A stretch of DNA of 64,000 nt. Origin: Paracoccus haematequi. GTDB lineage: Bacteria; Pseudomonadota; Alphaproteobacteria; Rhodobacterales; Rhodobacteraceae. Below, piece after piece: positions 8,631 through 17,014 of the stretch. The notes under the pieces are model-generated. The model was not told the origin of the DNA, searched no databases, and saw nothing but the letters and a program-made list of their open reading frames with translations. A program made the translations under genes and the position numbers. How positions within the stretch are numbered: position 1 is the stretch's first letter; every line of letters begins with the position of its first letter. Location of the stretch: positions 1 through 64,000 of the forward strand of contig CAMCVS010000013.1 in NCBI GenBank assembly GCA_945881965.1, written 5' to 3'.

Positions 8631-10168
8631 GTGGGCGGCGCGTCCGACCTGGGTTTGCGGGGTTTCGCGGGCGGGGCGGAGGCAGGGGTCACCGCCAGCC
8701 GTGCGTCCGAAAATTCGATTTCCAGCGTTGGCTGCGCACCGGCCACGGCAGCCGAGGTCACGGGCACGCCGCCTGCCCCGCGCACCACGGCATAACCGCG
8801 CGCCAGTGTGGCGCGATAGCCCAAGGTGTCGTGCAGACGGTCCATCGCGGCGAGGCGGTCGGCGCACAAGGTTTGTGTGCGCAGCAAGGCCGCGTCCATC
8901 CGCGCGCCAAGGCTGGTCAGATCGCGCGCGCTGCGCGCCATGCGGTCGCGGATCGGCTGCGGCGTCAGGCGATCCGCGCGGCGGCCCAGCGCCTCGGCGC
9001 GGACGCTGAACAGCCGCAGCGCGGCGGGCGTCAATCGCGCATCCACCATAGCGATCCGCTGCGCGGATCCGCGCAGCAGCCCGCGCAGCAGCGCGGGACG
9101 CAAGCTGCCTCCGGCGCGCGCCAGCGCGGCGTGGCGACGTTCCACCCCCAGCCCCAAGGCGCGCGGCAGGCGTTCGCCTGCCGCATCCAGCCGCTGGCGC
9201 GGCCCCTCGACCAGCCCCCCCGCGCGCGGCAGCGCGCGCGCCAGATCGCGCAGGCTTTGCCTGCGCGCCCCAATCCCCTGCGCCAGTGCGCGCGCAAGGC
9301 GCGCGCCCTGATCCGCCGCCCAGACCGACAGGTCGGCGCGCACCGGCACCGCGATTTCGGCGGCTGCCGTCGGCGTCGGTGCGCGGCGGTCAGCGGCATG
9401 ATCCAAGAGCGTGGTATCCGTCTCGTGCCCCACCGCCGAGATCAGCGGAATTCTTGAGGCCGCCGCCGCGCGCACCACCACCTCTTCGTTAAACCCCCAC
9501 AAATCCTCGACCGACCCGCCGCCACGCGCCACGATGATCAGGTCCGGGCGTGGCACCACGCCCCCCGGCACCAGCGCGTTGAAGCCCCGGATCGCGGCGG
9601 CCACCTGCCCCGCGCAATCCTTGCCTTGCACCGCCACCGGCCACAGCAACACCCGGCGCGGAAACCGGTCGCGCAGCCGGTGCAGGATGTCGCGGATCAC
9701 CGCGCCCGACGGCGAGGTCACCACCCCGATCACCTCGGGCAGGAACGGCAGCGCCTGTTTGCGCGCAGGATCAAACAGCCCTTCCGCCTGCAACGCCAGC
9801 CGCCGATTTTCCAGCATCGCAATCAGCGCGCCCAAGCCCGCCGGGGCCATATCCTCGATCACCACCTGATACTTGGACTGCCCCGGAAACGTCGTCAGCT
9901 TGCCGGTGACGACCACCTCGAGCCCCTCTTCGGGGCGCATGGTCAGGCGGCTTGCCGTGCCCTTCCACATCACACCCGCGATCACCGCCCGGTCATCCTT
10001 CAGGTCCATGTAGATATGCCCGGATGAGGGGCGCGAGATGCGGCCCAATTCACCCCGGATGCGGACATGGGAAAACTCGCCCTCGATGAAGCGTTTGATC
10101 ACGCCGGACAATTCCGACACGGTAAACTCGGGCGCATTGCCGGATGGCATGTCGTCGATCAGGTCCAT
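8612..10168 (-). CDS. xseA: exodeoxyribonuclease VII large subunit
   Basis: Large subunit of ExoVII, a cytoplasmic ATP-independent single-strand DNA exonuclease acting in mismatch repair and damage tolerance with XseB. 518 residues. Order: N-terminal OB fold (EFTVSELSGVIKRFIEGEF, HIYMDLKDD), catalytic domain (IGVVTSPSGAVIRDIL, IIVARGGGSVEDLW, ISAVGHETD, ADRRAPTPTAAAE), long coiled-coil C-terminal part, and the closing LARGYAVV motif. I chose the ATG at 10168 (GGAGG ahead) rather than the upstream one at 10195. The end has a Rhodobacteraceae-type basic extension. It diverges from purD, an arrangement conserved in the family. Confidence 0.95.
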   Translation of the reverse strand: MDLIDDMPSGNAPEFTVSELSGVIKRFIEGEFSHVRIRGELGRISRPSSGHIYMDLKDDRAVIAGVMWKGTASRLTMRPEEGLEVVVTGKLTTFPGQSKYQVVIEDMAPAGLGALIAMLENRRLALQAEGLFDPARKQALPFLPEVIGVVTSPSGAVIRDILHRLRDRFPRRVLLWPVAVQGKDCAGQVAAAIRGFNALVPGGVVPRPDLIIVARGGGSVEDLWGFNEEVVVRAAAASRIPLISAVGHETDTTLLDHAADRRAPTPTAAAEIAVPVRADLSVWAADQGARLARALAQGIGARRQSLRDLARALPRAGGLVEGPRQRLDAAGERLPRALGLGVERRHAALARAGGSLRPALLRGLLRGSAQRIAMVDARLTPAALRLFSVRAEALGRRADRLTPQPIRDRMARSARDLTSLGARMDAALLRTQTLCADRLAAMDRLHDTLGYRATLARGYAVVRGAGGVPVTSAAVAGAQPTLEIEFSDARLAVTPASAPPAKPRKPRSDAPPTQGSLL

Positions 10169-10256
10169 TTGCGCCTCCGGCTTGCCACGGGTCAACCGTC
10201 ACCTTAGAACGCCCTGACACCGAAAGCAAAGCCATGGGGCCAAGCGGGAGCGCGCG

Positions 10257-11519
10257 ATGAACATCCTTATCCTTGGGTCCGGCGGGCGGGAACATGCGCT
10301 GGCCTGGGCCACGCTGCAAAACCCGAAATGCGACAAGCTGATCGTGGCACCGGGCAATGCGGGGATCGCGGCGATTGCCGAATGTGCCGATCTGAACATC
10401 CTGAACGCGGGCGCGGTGGCCGAGTTCTGCACCGAGAACGCCATTGAATTTGTCATTATCGGACCCGAGGCCCCCTTGGCCACCGGTGTGGCCGACCGGC
10501 TACGCGAAGCGGGGCTGCTGGTGTTCGGCCCCTCGGCCGCCGCCGCGCGGCTGGAGGCGTCAAAGGCCTTCACCAAGGATATCTGCGACGCGGTCGGCGC
10601 GCCCACCGCGGCTTGGGCGCGGTTCACCGATGCAGAGGCCGCGCGCGCCTATATCCTCACCCAAGGCGCGCCCATAGTGATCAAGGCCGACGGGCTGGCC
10701 GCCGGCAAGGGCGTGATCGTGGCGATGTCGCTGGACGACGCGCTGGCGGGCGTCGATGCCATTTTCACCGATTTCGGCGGGCCGGGGGCCGAGGTGGTGA
10801 TCGAAGAGTTCATGACAGGCGAAGAGGCGTCGTTCTTTGTCCTCGTCGATGGCGACACCGTGCTGCCCATCGGCACCGCGCAGGACCACAAACGCGTGGG
10901 CGACGGCGACACAGGCCCGAACACCGGCGGCATGGGGGCCTATTCGCCCGCCCCGGTGCTGACAGACGCCGTGGCCACGCGCGCACTGGACACCATCATC
11001 CGCCCCACCATGGCCGAAATGGCACGGCGCGGCACACCCTATCAAGGCGTGCTCTATGCCGGTCTGATGATCGCGGACGGTATCCCCCGGCTGGTCGAAT
11101 ACAACGCCCGCTTTGGCGACCCGGAATGTCAGGTGCTGATGATGCGGCTTGGCGCGCAGGCGTTCGACCTGATCCACGCCTGCGCCGAAGGGCGGCTGGC
11201 GGGCGCGCAGGTGACCTGGGCCGATGACCACGCGCTCACCGTGGTGATGGCCGCCGACGGCTATCCCGGCACCCCCCGCAAGGGCAGCGTGATCGGCGGG
11301 CTCGACGCCCTGCCCGAATCCAGTCACGCCATGGTGTTTCACGCCGGAACTGTGGCGCAGGATGGCCAGATCATCGCCAATGGGGGTCGGGTGCTGAACG
11401 TCACCGCGCGCGGTGCGACGCTCCGCGAAGCGCGCGACCGCGCCTATACCATGGTCGATGCCATCGACTGGCCCGAGGGCTTTTGCCGCCGCGACATCGG
11501 CTGGCGCGCCCTCACATGA
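10257..11519 (+). CDS. purD: phosphoribosylamine-glycine ligase
   Basis: ATP-grasp enzyme of de novo purine synthesis joining glycine to 5-phosphoribosylamine to give GAR; 420 residues, the usual length. The N-terminal MNILILGSGGREHALAW is diagnostic. The ATP-grasp core shows IVIKADGLAAGKGV, QDHKRVGDGDTGPNTGGMGA and EYNARFGDPECQ, and the C-terminal domain closes with GFCRRDIGWRAL. RBS GGGAG lies upstream. The stop codon overlaps the start of the next gene (ATGA), so the two are translationally coupled. Confidence 0.97.
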   Translation: MNILILGSGGREHALAWATLQNPKCDKLIVAPGNAGIAAIAECADLNILNAGAVAEFCTENAIEFVIIGPEAPLATGVADRLREAGLLVFGPSAAAARLEASKAFTKDICDAVGAPTAAWARFTDAEAARAYILTQGAPIVIKADGLAAGKGVIVAMSLDDALAGVDAIFTDFGGPGAEVVIEEFMTGEEASFFVLVDGDTVLPIGTAQDHKRVGDGDTGPNTGGMGAYSPAPVLTDAVATRALDTIIRPTMAEMARRGTPYQGVLYAGLMIADGIPRLVEYNARFGDPECQVLMMRLGAQAFDLIHACAEGRLAGAQVTWADDHALTVVMAADGYPGTPRKGSVIGGLDALPESSHAMVFHAGTVAQDGQIIANGGRVLNVTARGATLREARDRAYTMVDAIDWPEGFCRRDIGWRALT

Positions 11520-12124
11520 AACAGCCCATGAAACAGCCTTTGAAACAACGCCCCCACCGCGTCCGTCCGGCCGCGCTGCTGCCACTGCGCCTTTACCGCC
11601 TCGACGGCGCGCAGTTGCACTGCTCCCGCGAAGACGGCTCCGCGCTGTGGCAGATCGACCTCGCCCGCGTCACCCGCGCCGAATGGCGCAGCGCAAAGGC
11701 GGGGCAAAGCCTGACGCGGGTGCTGCGGCTGACCACGCCGGACGCGTGGCACGACATCCGCCAGCATCTGGCCCGCCGCGCGTACATCGGCGGCCCCGAT
11801 GACATGGCCTTCCGCGCCGCCGCCGCCGCCACGCTGCGCGCGCTGCAAACCGCGCAACCGGCGCTGCGGGTGGAAACCGGCGCATCCGATGTTCAGGCGC
11901 TGGCGCTGTTCGCCATCGGCCTGGCCAGCCTTGGCGCAGCGCTTGCCCTGCCGGTCTGGACGGTGCTGCGCGGCGATGGCTGGGGCGCGCTGCTGGAATG
12001 GGCGATGCCCGCAATCCTCGCGCTGTTCCTTGGCCTCAGCCTGGTGCGCGGCTATGGACCGGGTCGGGCGCGGCTCTGGCAAGCCCCGACCGACATCGCA
12101 ACCACGCTGGAAACCGTGGACTAA
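11516..12124 (+). CDS. hypothetical membrane protein with two TM helices, coupled to purD
   Basis: A 202-residue protein of no recognised family. The N-terminal two thirds is soluble with an LYRLDGAQLHCSREDG-like beta-rich start, as in small PH-like or DUF domains. Two hydrophobic segments follow at about residues 125-150 and 160-182, then a short polar tail. The ATG overlaps the purD stop (ATGA), implying the same transcript. Oddly, the first twelve codons are three copies of a 12-bp tandem unit encoding MKQP, MKQP, LKQR, so the second ATG at 11528 is an equally placed alternative start. It converges on the FG-GAP gene with a gap of only 7 bp. Confidence 0.78.
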   Translation: MKQPMKQPLKQRPHRVRPAALLPLRLYRLDGAQLHCSREDGSALWQIDLARVTRAEWRSAKAGQSLTRVLRLTTPDAWHDIRQHLARRAYIGGPDDMAFRAAAAATLRALQTAQPALRVETGASDVQALALFAIGLASLGAALALPVWTVLRGDGWGALLEWAMPAILALFLGLSLVRGYGPGRARLWQAPTDIATTLETVD

Positions 12125-12131
12125 TCACGCC

Positions 12132-12824
12132 TTACGGCTTACAGGTCAGACTGTCCGGCCCCGCATAACGGCCCAGATCGCGGGTCACGATAGCACCACT
12201 CTCCAGCCGCGCCGCCAGCACCCGCTGCCAGTCACTGCTGGCCAGCACCATCTCGGGCCCCTGCCCGCAGTCGAAAATGCCACCCGCGATGTAATCCCAG
12301 CCGATCTGGTGATTGCTGAACCCGTCCGCCGCCGCGACCTCGGTCAGACCCCCCGCCGCAAACCGCCAGACCCGCAGGATCTGTGCCAGATGCGGGCGAT
12401 CCACGAAGGCGATCTCGATCCGCCCGTCCCCATCCAGATCCGCTGCCCCGACCGGGGCCAGCCACCGGTTGCGGCTGCCGATATGCGGGGTGGCCGTAAT
12501 CCGCCCCGCCGCGCTCCACACCGCCAGCCGCGCGCCCTTCGTCAACGACGATTCCACCACGATCACCTCGGCCGCGCCATCGCCGTCCAGGTCCGCCAGA
12601 CGCGGCGCGATATCTTCGAACACCAGCGTCTCGGGCAGAACAAAGGTCTCCGTCCGCCCATCCGCCAGCCGGACCTGCAACGCGCCCCATTCCACCGCAT
12701 CGCCCAACACGCCGTGATCATAACGCGTCGTGGGCTGGGTATATTCCGCCGCCACAATCTGCGCCGACACCGCCGCCGCCGACATCGCGCCGATCACACT
12801 CAGGACCATCATCAAAATGCGCAT
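12132..12824 (-). CDS. secreted VCBS/FG-GAP repeat protein
   Basis: A 230-residue protein with an N-terminal signal peptide (MRILMMVLSVIGAMSAAAVSAQ) and beta-propeller-type FG-GAP/VCBS repeats. The calcium-loop sequences LADLDGDGAAEVIVVE and AADLDGDGRIEIAFVD are the key evidence, with two further degenerate blades. Such domains bind Ca2+ and often mediate protein contacts in the periplasm or on the surface; the specific role is unknown. The frame is open further upstream into the fdxE-side repeat; the ATG at 12824 was chosen because the signal peptide starts there. It lies downstream of fdxE on the same strand, with a dispersed repeat in between. Confidence 0.82.
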   Translation of the reverse strand: MRILMMVLSVIGAMSAAAVSAQIVAAEYTQPTTRYDHGVLGDAVEWGALQVRLADGRTETFVLPETLVFEDIAPRLADLDGDGAAEVIVVESSLTKGARLAVWSAAGRITATPHIGSRNRWLAPVGAADLDGDGRIEIAFVDRPHLAQILRVWRFAAGGLTEVAAADGFSNHQIGWDYIAGGIFDCGQGPEMVLASSDWQRVLAARLESGAIVTRDLGRYAGPDSLTCKP

Positions 12825-12838
12825 CTTGGGCTTCTCTG

Positions 12839-12885
12839 GTTCATAACTATCCCGGGGGGTCAGGGGGGCTGGCCCCCCTGCGACG
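12839..12885 (-). repeat. dispersed intergenic repeat, copy 3 (minus orientation, diverged)
   Basis: On the minus strand a GGGGGGCCAGCCCCCC hairpin is followed by CCCCCCGGGATAGTTATGAA, matching the layout of the copies at 5932 and 33744 (hairpin, C-run, GG-A-TA-TT tail, ATGAA) with changes in the tail. It lies between fdxE and the FG-GAP gene. Confidence 0.6.
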
Positions 12886-12892
12886 CCGCAAC

Positions 12893-13240
<348 letters not shown>

Positions 13241-13302
13241 TTATACCTAGCCAAGCCCTTGCCGCCGCGCCAGCGGATTTTCCGGCCCCCGCCATCACGG
13301 TA

Positions 13303-13335
13303 TTGTCGCAGCCGCAAAATGTTCCTATAATGTTC
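13303..13335 (+). promoter_or_regulatory. sigma70-type promoter with embedded LexA (SOS) box
   Basis: TTGTCG at 13303-13308 and a perfect TATAAT at 13326-13331 are separated by 17 bases, a canonical housekeeping promoter. The -10 element lies inside GTTC-N7-GTTC at 13321-13335, the operator recognised by alphaproteobacterial LexA. Bound LexA would block the promoter directly. Transcription would start about 13338-13339, at the ATG (13339), so the message should be leaderless. Confidence 0.87.
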
Positions 13336-13338
13336 CCC

Positions 13339-13767
13339 ATGTCCTGGCCCCGCCCCCCTGCCGCGCTGACCGCTGCGCAACTGACGCTGCCGCCCGTGGG
13401 CGCGCGGGTGACGGTGGCGGGGCTGGTGATCCTGCGGCAGCGGCCTGGCACGGCCAAGGGCGTGGTGTTCGTGACGCTTGAAGATGAGACGGGCGTGGTC
13501 AACGTCATCATCTGGCAGAAACTGTTCGAACAGTTCCGCCGCGCGGTGATCGCGTCGCGCGCGCTGCGGGTGACGGGGCGGTTGCAGCGCGATCATGGCG
13601 TGACCCATGTGCTGGCCGAGGGGATCGAGGATATCACGCCGATGCTTGACCTGTTGCCGGGGCTGGACGCGGCGATGACGGCCCCAGACTCCACCGAAAC
13701 CGCCGATACGGCCCGTCTTTCAGCCCGTCTTTCACCGCGCCTTTCACCCCGCACCGCTTTGCGCTAG
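13339..13767 (+). CDS. stand-alone DnaE2 C-terminal OB-fold-like protein (SOS-controlled)
   Basis: A 142-residue protein whose core, residues about 20-100, reads like the extreme C-terminal OB domain of error-prone polymerase DnaE2/ImuC: RVTVAGLVILRQRPGTAKGV, then FVTLEDETGVVNVIIW, then VTGRLQRDHGVTHVLAE. None of the PHP, polymerase or helix-hairpin-helix parts (about 950 residues) is present upstream; the next gene there is fdxE on the other strand. It has its own LexA-controlled promoter, and the ATG lies 4 bases after the SOS box. The C-terminal tail carries a 12-bp tandem repeat (RLSA/RLSP units). It may be a domesticated remnant or a small single-strand-DNA-binding accessory of the SOS response. 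There is no SD, consistent with leaderless translation. Confidence 0.78.
   Translation: MSWPRPPAALTAAQLTLPPVGARVTVAGLVILRQRPGTAKGVVFVTLEDETGVVNVIIWQKLFEQFRRAVIASRALRVTGRLQRDHGVTHVLAEGIEDITPMLDLLPGLDAAMTAPDSTETADTARLSARLSPRLSPRTALR
13711..13746 (+). repeat. 12-bp tandem repeat in the tail of the OB-fold gene
   Basis: Two perfect 12-bp units (GCCCGTCTTTCA) and a third with three changes, in frame, adding four-residue units RLSA/RLSP to the C-terminus. On the complement each unit starts TGAAAG or TGAAAGG-like, resembling the units at 11516 and 16042. Confidence 0.8.
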
Positions 13768-13826
13768 ACTGCGCCAACGCTCGCAAGACCCAGACCAAAT
13801 GGGCAAACCGCGCAGGCAACCTTTCG

Positions 13827-14345
13827 ATGATCCGACCCTTGTATTTCTGCGTCTTGGCCACCGTCACCCTGACGGGGTGCGACACCGTGTTGCCGCCCCG
13901 CGAACCCGAGGTCAGCCGCGCCCTGCAAGAAGCTCCGCCGGGGGCCGCGCCGGGGTCATGCTGGGGCAAACAGGTGACCCCCGCCATTGTCGAAACCGTC
14001 ACCGATCAGGTGCTGATCCAGCCCGCCGAAGTGCGCGTGGATGGCAGTGTGACCGCGCAGGCGATTTATCGCACCGTGACCCGGCAGGAAATTGTCCGCC
14101 AGCGCAGCGAAACCTGGTTCGAAACCCCCTGCGATGACGCGCTGACGCCGGATTTCATCGCCACGCTGCAACGCGCCTTGGCCGCGCGCGGGCATTACCA
14201 CGGTGCCATTGACGGCGAGATGTCGGCGCGCACCCGTGCCGCCGTACGGGCCTGGCAAGCGCCCGAAGGGCTTGATTCGGGCATCCTGTCGCTGGCGGCG
14301 GCGCGGCGGCTGGGATTGGTGGCCGTGGAACGCGACGCGGGTTGA
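13827..14345 (+). CDS. peptidoglycan-binding-domain lipoprotein
   Basis: A 172-residue predicted lipoprotein. The signal peptide ends in the lipobox LTGC with Cys18, so the mature protein should be lipid-anchored, probably in the outer membrane. Residues about 110-160 form a PG_binding_1-like domain (DFIATLQRALAARGHYHGAIDGEMSARTRAAVRAW-type helix-turn pattern). Two cysteines (SCWGKQ, PCDDAL) could form a disulfide in the middle part. It follows the OB-fold gene by 59 bp; co-transcription is possible. A strong bidirectional terminator follows. Confidence 0.85.
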   Translation: MIRPLYFCVLATVTLTGCDTVLPPREPEVSRALQEAPPGAAPGSCWGKQVTPAIVETVTDQVLIQPAEVRVDGSVTAQAIYRTVTRQEIVRQRSETWFETPCDDALTPDFIATLQRALAARGHYHGAIDGEMSARTRAAVRAWQAPEGLDSGILSLAAARRLGLVAVERDAG

Positions 14346-14368
14346 CCGGCCCTGCCCCCCTGCAAAAC

Positions 14369-14399
14369 AAAAAGCGCACCGTTGCGGGTGCGCTTTTTT
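14369..14399. terminator. bidirectional rho-independent terminator
   Basis: A-tract, GCGCACC stem, GTTGC loop, GGGTGCGC stem, T-tract: symmetrical, so it can end both the lipoprotein transcript (plus) and the degP transcript (minus), which converge here. Confidence 0.93.
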
Positions 14400-14417
14400 C
14401 TCTCTTTGATCAACAGC

Positions 14418-15872
14418 TTATTCGATGCTCAGCGCCACAAAACGCGGCTCGCCTGCACGGCGCACCAGCAGCAGAACCGATTTCCGCCCGGCATCCTTGG
14501 CCTGTTCGACGGCATCGGTCAGGTCCGACGGCATCTCGATGGCGGTTTGGCCGGCCTCGGTGATCAGGTCGCCGGGGCGCATCCCGCGCGCAAACGCCTC
14601 GGTGGTTTCCGCGACCTCACGCACCACCAGACCCGTCGCGTCATCCGCCAGCTTCAATTCAGCGCGCAGGTCCGGGGTCAGCGCGGCCACCGTCATACCC
14701 AGCACCGTGGCCTCGGCCGGGGCCTGATCCAGCGGGGCTGCGGCGGGCGTCGCGGCTTCGGCCTCTTCACGGCGGCCCAGCGTGATCTTCAGGGTTTCGG
14801 TCTTGCCATCCCGGAACACCACCAGACGCGCCAAGGCACCCACCTCGGCTTCGCCCACCTTGCGCACCAGCGCGCGGGTATCCGCGACCTCGACGCCGTC
14901 AAACGACAGGATCACGTCGCCCTGCAACAGCCCGCCGACTTTGGCCGGGCCTTCCGGCACGTCGGTGACCAGCGCGCCGGCGGCCTTGGGCAGGCCCAGC
15001 GATTCGGCCACCTCGGCGCTCACGTCCTGAATCCGCACCCCCAGCCAGCCACGGCGGGTTTCGCCGAACTGCTGCAACTGGGCCGCGACCTTGCTGACCA
15101 CGTTCGACGCCATCGAGAACCCGATCCCGATCGACCCGCCATTGGGCGACAGGATCGCGGTGTTCACGCCGATCACCTCGCCGTCCATGTTGAACAGCGG
15201 CCCGCCCGAGTTGCCCCGATTGATCGCGGCATCCGTCTGGATGTAATCGTCATAGCTGCCCGACAGCGCGCGGTTGCGCGCCGACACGATGCCCGCGCTG
15301 ACCGAGAACCCTTGGCCCAGCGGGTTGCCCATGGCGACGACCCAATCGCCCACGCGCATGTTGTCGGAATTGCCAAAGCTGACAAAGGGCAAGGGCTTGC
15401 CCGCCTCGACCTTCAGCAGGGCGATGTCGGTGTTCGGATCGCGCCCGATCAGCTTGGCGGGCAATTCCTCGCCCGAAAAAAACTCGATGATGATTTCATC
15501 AGCGGATTCAATGACGTGGTTGTTGGTGATGATGAACCCGTCTTCCGAAATCACGAACCCTGATCCCAGCGCCGAGGTGCGGCGCGGGCGGTCGCCTTGC
15601 CCATTGCGTTCCTGAAATTCGCGAAAGAAATCCTCGAACGGGCTGCCTTCGGGCACCACCGGGTTCGGCCCGCCGCGCGCGGCAACCGTGGTCGAGGTGG
15701 TGATGTTCACGACCGAGGGGCTGATTTTCGTGGCCAGTTCGGCAAAGCTGTCGGGGCGCGCAAAGGCCCCGGTGGCCTGCGCCAGCATCAGGATGGCCGT
15801 CAATAGCGTGACCATCAGGGCGCGGACAGCACCCGGCATCTGGTTGGGAACGGAAAGCGCCTGCGTTCTCAT
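14418..15872 (-). CDS. degP: Do-family periplasmic serine endopeptidase (DegP/MucD type)
   Basis: A 484-residue periplasmic protease-chaperone that handles misfolded envelope proteins. Signal peptide within residues 1-40 (MVTLLTAILMLAQATGAFA). The trypsin-like domain has the triad His in TNNHVIES, Asp in NTDIALLK and Ser in GNSGGPLFN. Two PDZ domains follow, the first with GWLGVRIQDV, the second with VLGMTVAAL. The ATG at 15872 has AGGAG ahead; longer upstream starts lack one. It lies downstream of hflK-hflC but is separated by 250 bp and a hairpin, so it probably has its own promoter. Confidence 0.95.
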   Translation of the reverse strand: MRTQALSVPNQMPGAVRALMVTLLTAILMLAQATGAFARPDSFAELATKISPSVVNITTSTTVAARGGPNPVVPEGSPFEDFFREFQERNGQGDRPRRTSALGSGFVISEDGFIITNNHVIESADEIIIEFFSGEELPAKLIGRDPNTDIALLKVEAGKPLPFVSFGNSDNMRVGDWVVAMGNPLGQGFSVSAGIVSARNRALSGSYDDYIQTDAAINRGNSGGPLFNMDGEVIGVNTAILSPNGGSIGIGFSMASNVVSKVAAQLQQFGETRRGWLGVRIQDVSAEVAESLGLPKAAGALVTDVPEGPAKVGGLLQGDVILSFDGVEVADTRALVRKVGEAEVGALARLVVFRDGKTETLKITLGRREEAEAATPAAAPLDQAPAEATVLGMTVAALTPDLRAELKLADDATGLVVREVAETTEAFARGMRPGDLITEAGQTAIEMPSDLTDAVEQAKDAGRKSVLLLVRRAGEPRFVALSIE

Positions 15873-16041
15873 ACCCGTTTCTCCTTCTGGCTTGTGAAGC
15901 ATGTCTTGGGGGCCATCATTCTGACCACATGATGTATCTAGGCGGTCGTTCCTGCAACACAATCACGCAAAATACCCTGTCACCCCGATGTGAGCGTTTG
16001 ACACATCATTTGGCGCAGTATCGCCGGATTGTTGCGCGGCA

Positions 16042-16077
16042 GGAAACGATACTGGAAACGATACTGGAAACGATAAA
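16042..16077. repeat. 12-bp tandem repeat (3 copies) upstream of degP
   Basis: Unit GGAAACGATACT, two perfect copies plus a third that differs at its last two bases. It sits in the gap between hflC and degP, just downstream of the hflC terminator hairpin on the degP side, at about 170-205 bases upstream of the degP start. Possible protein-binding array or slippage product. Confidence 0.9.
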
Positions 16078-16102
16078 GGGCCAGCCGCGCGGCCAGCCCC
16101 CT
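16076..16102 (-). terminator. hairpin after hflC (probable terminator)
   Basis: On the minus strand GGGCTGGCCG pairs with CGGCTGGCCC (including one or two G-T pairs), followed by TTTATC. It is placed about 20 bases after the hflC stop and would separate hflKC from degP. The T-run is short. Confidence 0.55.
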
Positions 16103-16122
16103 GTCGTTGATTGCCGCGCAGA

Positions 16123-17013
16123 TTATGGCGCAGGCCGCACCGTCGCGCGATCCGATTTCAGGTAATCGAAAAACTCGCTGTCCGGTGTCATCACCATGTT
16201 CGAGTTCGATCCCTTCAACGCCTGCTCATAGGCCTGCAAAGACCGGTAGAAGGCAAAGAATTCCTGATCCGCGCCAAAGGCTTCGGCGAAGATGCCGTTG
16301 CGCTGTGCATCGGCCTGACCGCGCACGATCTGGGCTTCTTTCTCGGCCTCGGACAGGGTTTCCACCACGGTCCGGTCAGCCAGCGCGCGCACCCGCTGCG
16401 CCGCTTCGTTACCGCGCGCGATTTCATCCGCCGCTTCGCGTTCGCGTTCGGCGCGCATCCGCGCAAACGTGGCCTCAAGGTTCTGGCTGGGCAGATTGGT
16501 CTGCTTCAGCCGCACATCGACCACGTCAAGCCCCAGCGACAGCGCCGCCGCCCGCGCCTGATCGCGGATGCGGTTCATCAGCCCGCGCCGGTCTTCCGAC
16601 AGGATGGTGTCCGATGTGACCTGATCCGCACCCAGCACTTCGCGGATTTGCGCGTTCAGGATCGAGGCCAGCCGGTCCTCGGCCAGACGGATACCGCCTG
16701 CGCCCACGGCCTGCCGGAACCGCACCACATCGGCGATGCGATAGCGCGCAAAGGCGTCGACCACCAGACGGCGGTCATCTGACGGTGTGACTTCGATGGC
16801 TTCGGTATCCAGGCTCAGGATGCGGTCGTCGTATTTCACCACCTCCTGAATGAACGGGATCTTGAACGCCAATCCGGGGCTTTCCTTGACGGCCTTGATC
16901 TGACCGAATTGCAGCACCAGCGCCTTTTCGCGTTCGTCAACCACGAAGATCGACGAGATCACCGTGACCAGCGCCACGAACACGATTGGCAGGATGATGG
17001 ACAGCTTGTTCAT
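16123..17013 (-). CDS. hflC: protease modulator HflC
   Basis: A 296-residue SPFH/band-7 protein with one N-terminal membrane anchor (IILPIVFVALVTVISSIFVV), exposed to the periplasm. With HflK it forms the cage around FtsH and regulates turnover of membrane proteins. Family marks are VDEREKALVLQFGQI, DRRLVVDAFARYRI, and the helical tail with EREREAADEIARGNEAA. One base separates it from hflK, an operon. Confidence 0.95.
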   Translation of the reverse strand: MNKLSIILPIVFVALVTVISSIFVVDEREKALVLQFGQIKAVKESPGLAFKIPFIQEVVKYDDRILSLDTEAIEVTPSDDRRLVVDAFARYRIADVVRFRQAVGAGGIRLAEDRLASILNAQIREVLGADQVTSDTILSEDRRGLMNRIRDQARAAALSLGLDVVDVRLKQTNLPSQNLEATFARMRAEREREAADEIARGNEAAQRVRALADRTVVETLSEAEKEAQIVRGQADAQRNGIFAEAFGADQEFFAFYRSLQAYEQALKGSNSNMVMTPDSEFFDYLKSDRATVRPAP

Positions 17014-17014
17014 A

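Noticed and set aside
16042-16077. Tandem 12-bp units as a CRISPR fragment.
   Set aside because: Units are contiguous without spacers and far too short; no cas genes are present.
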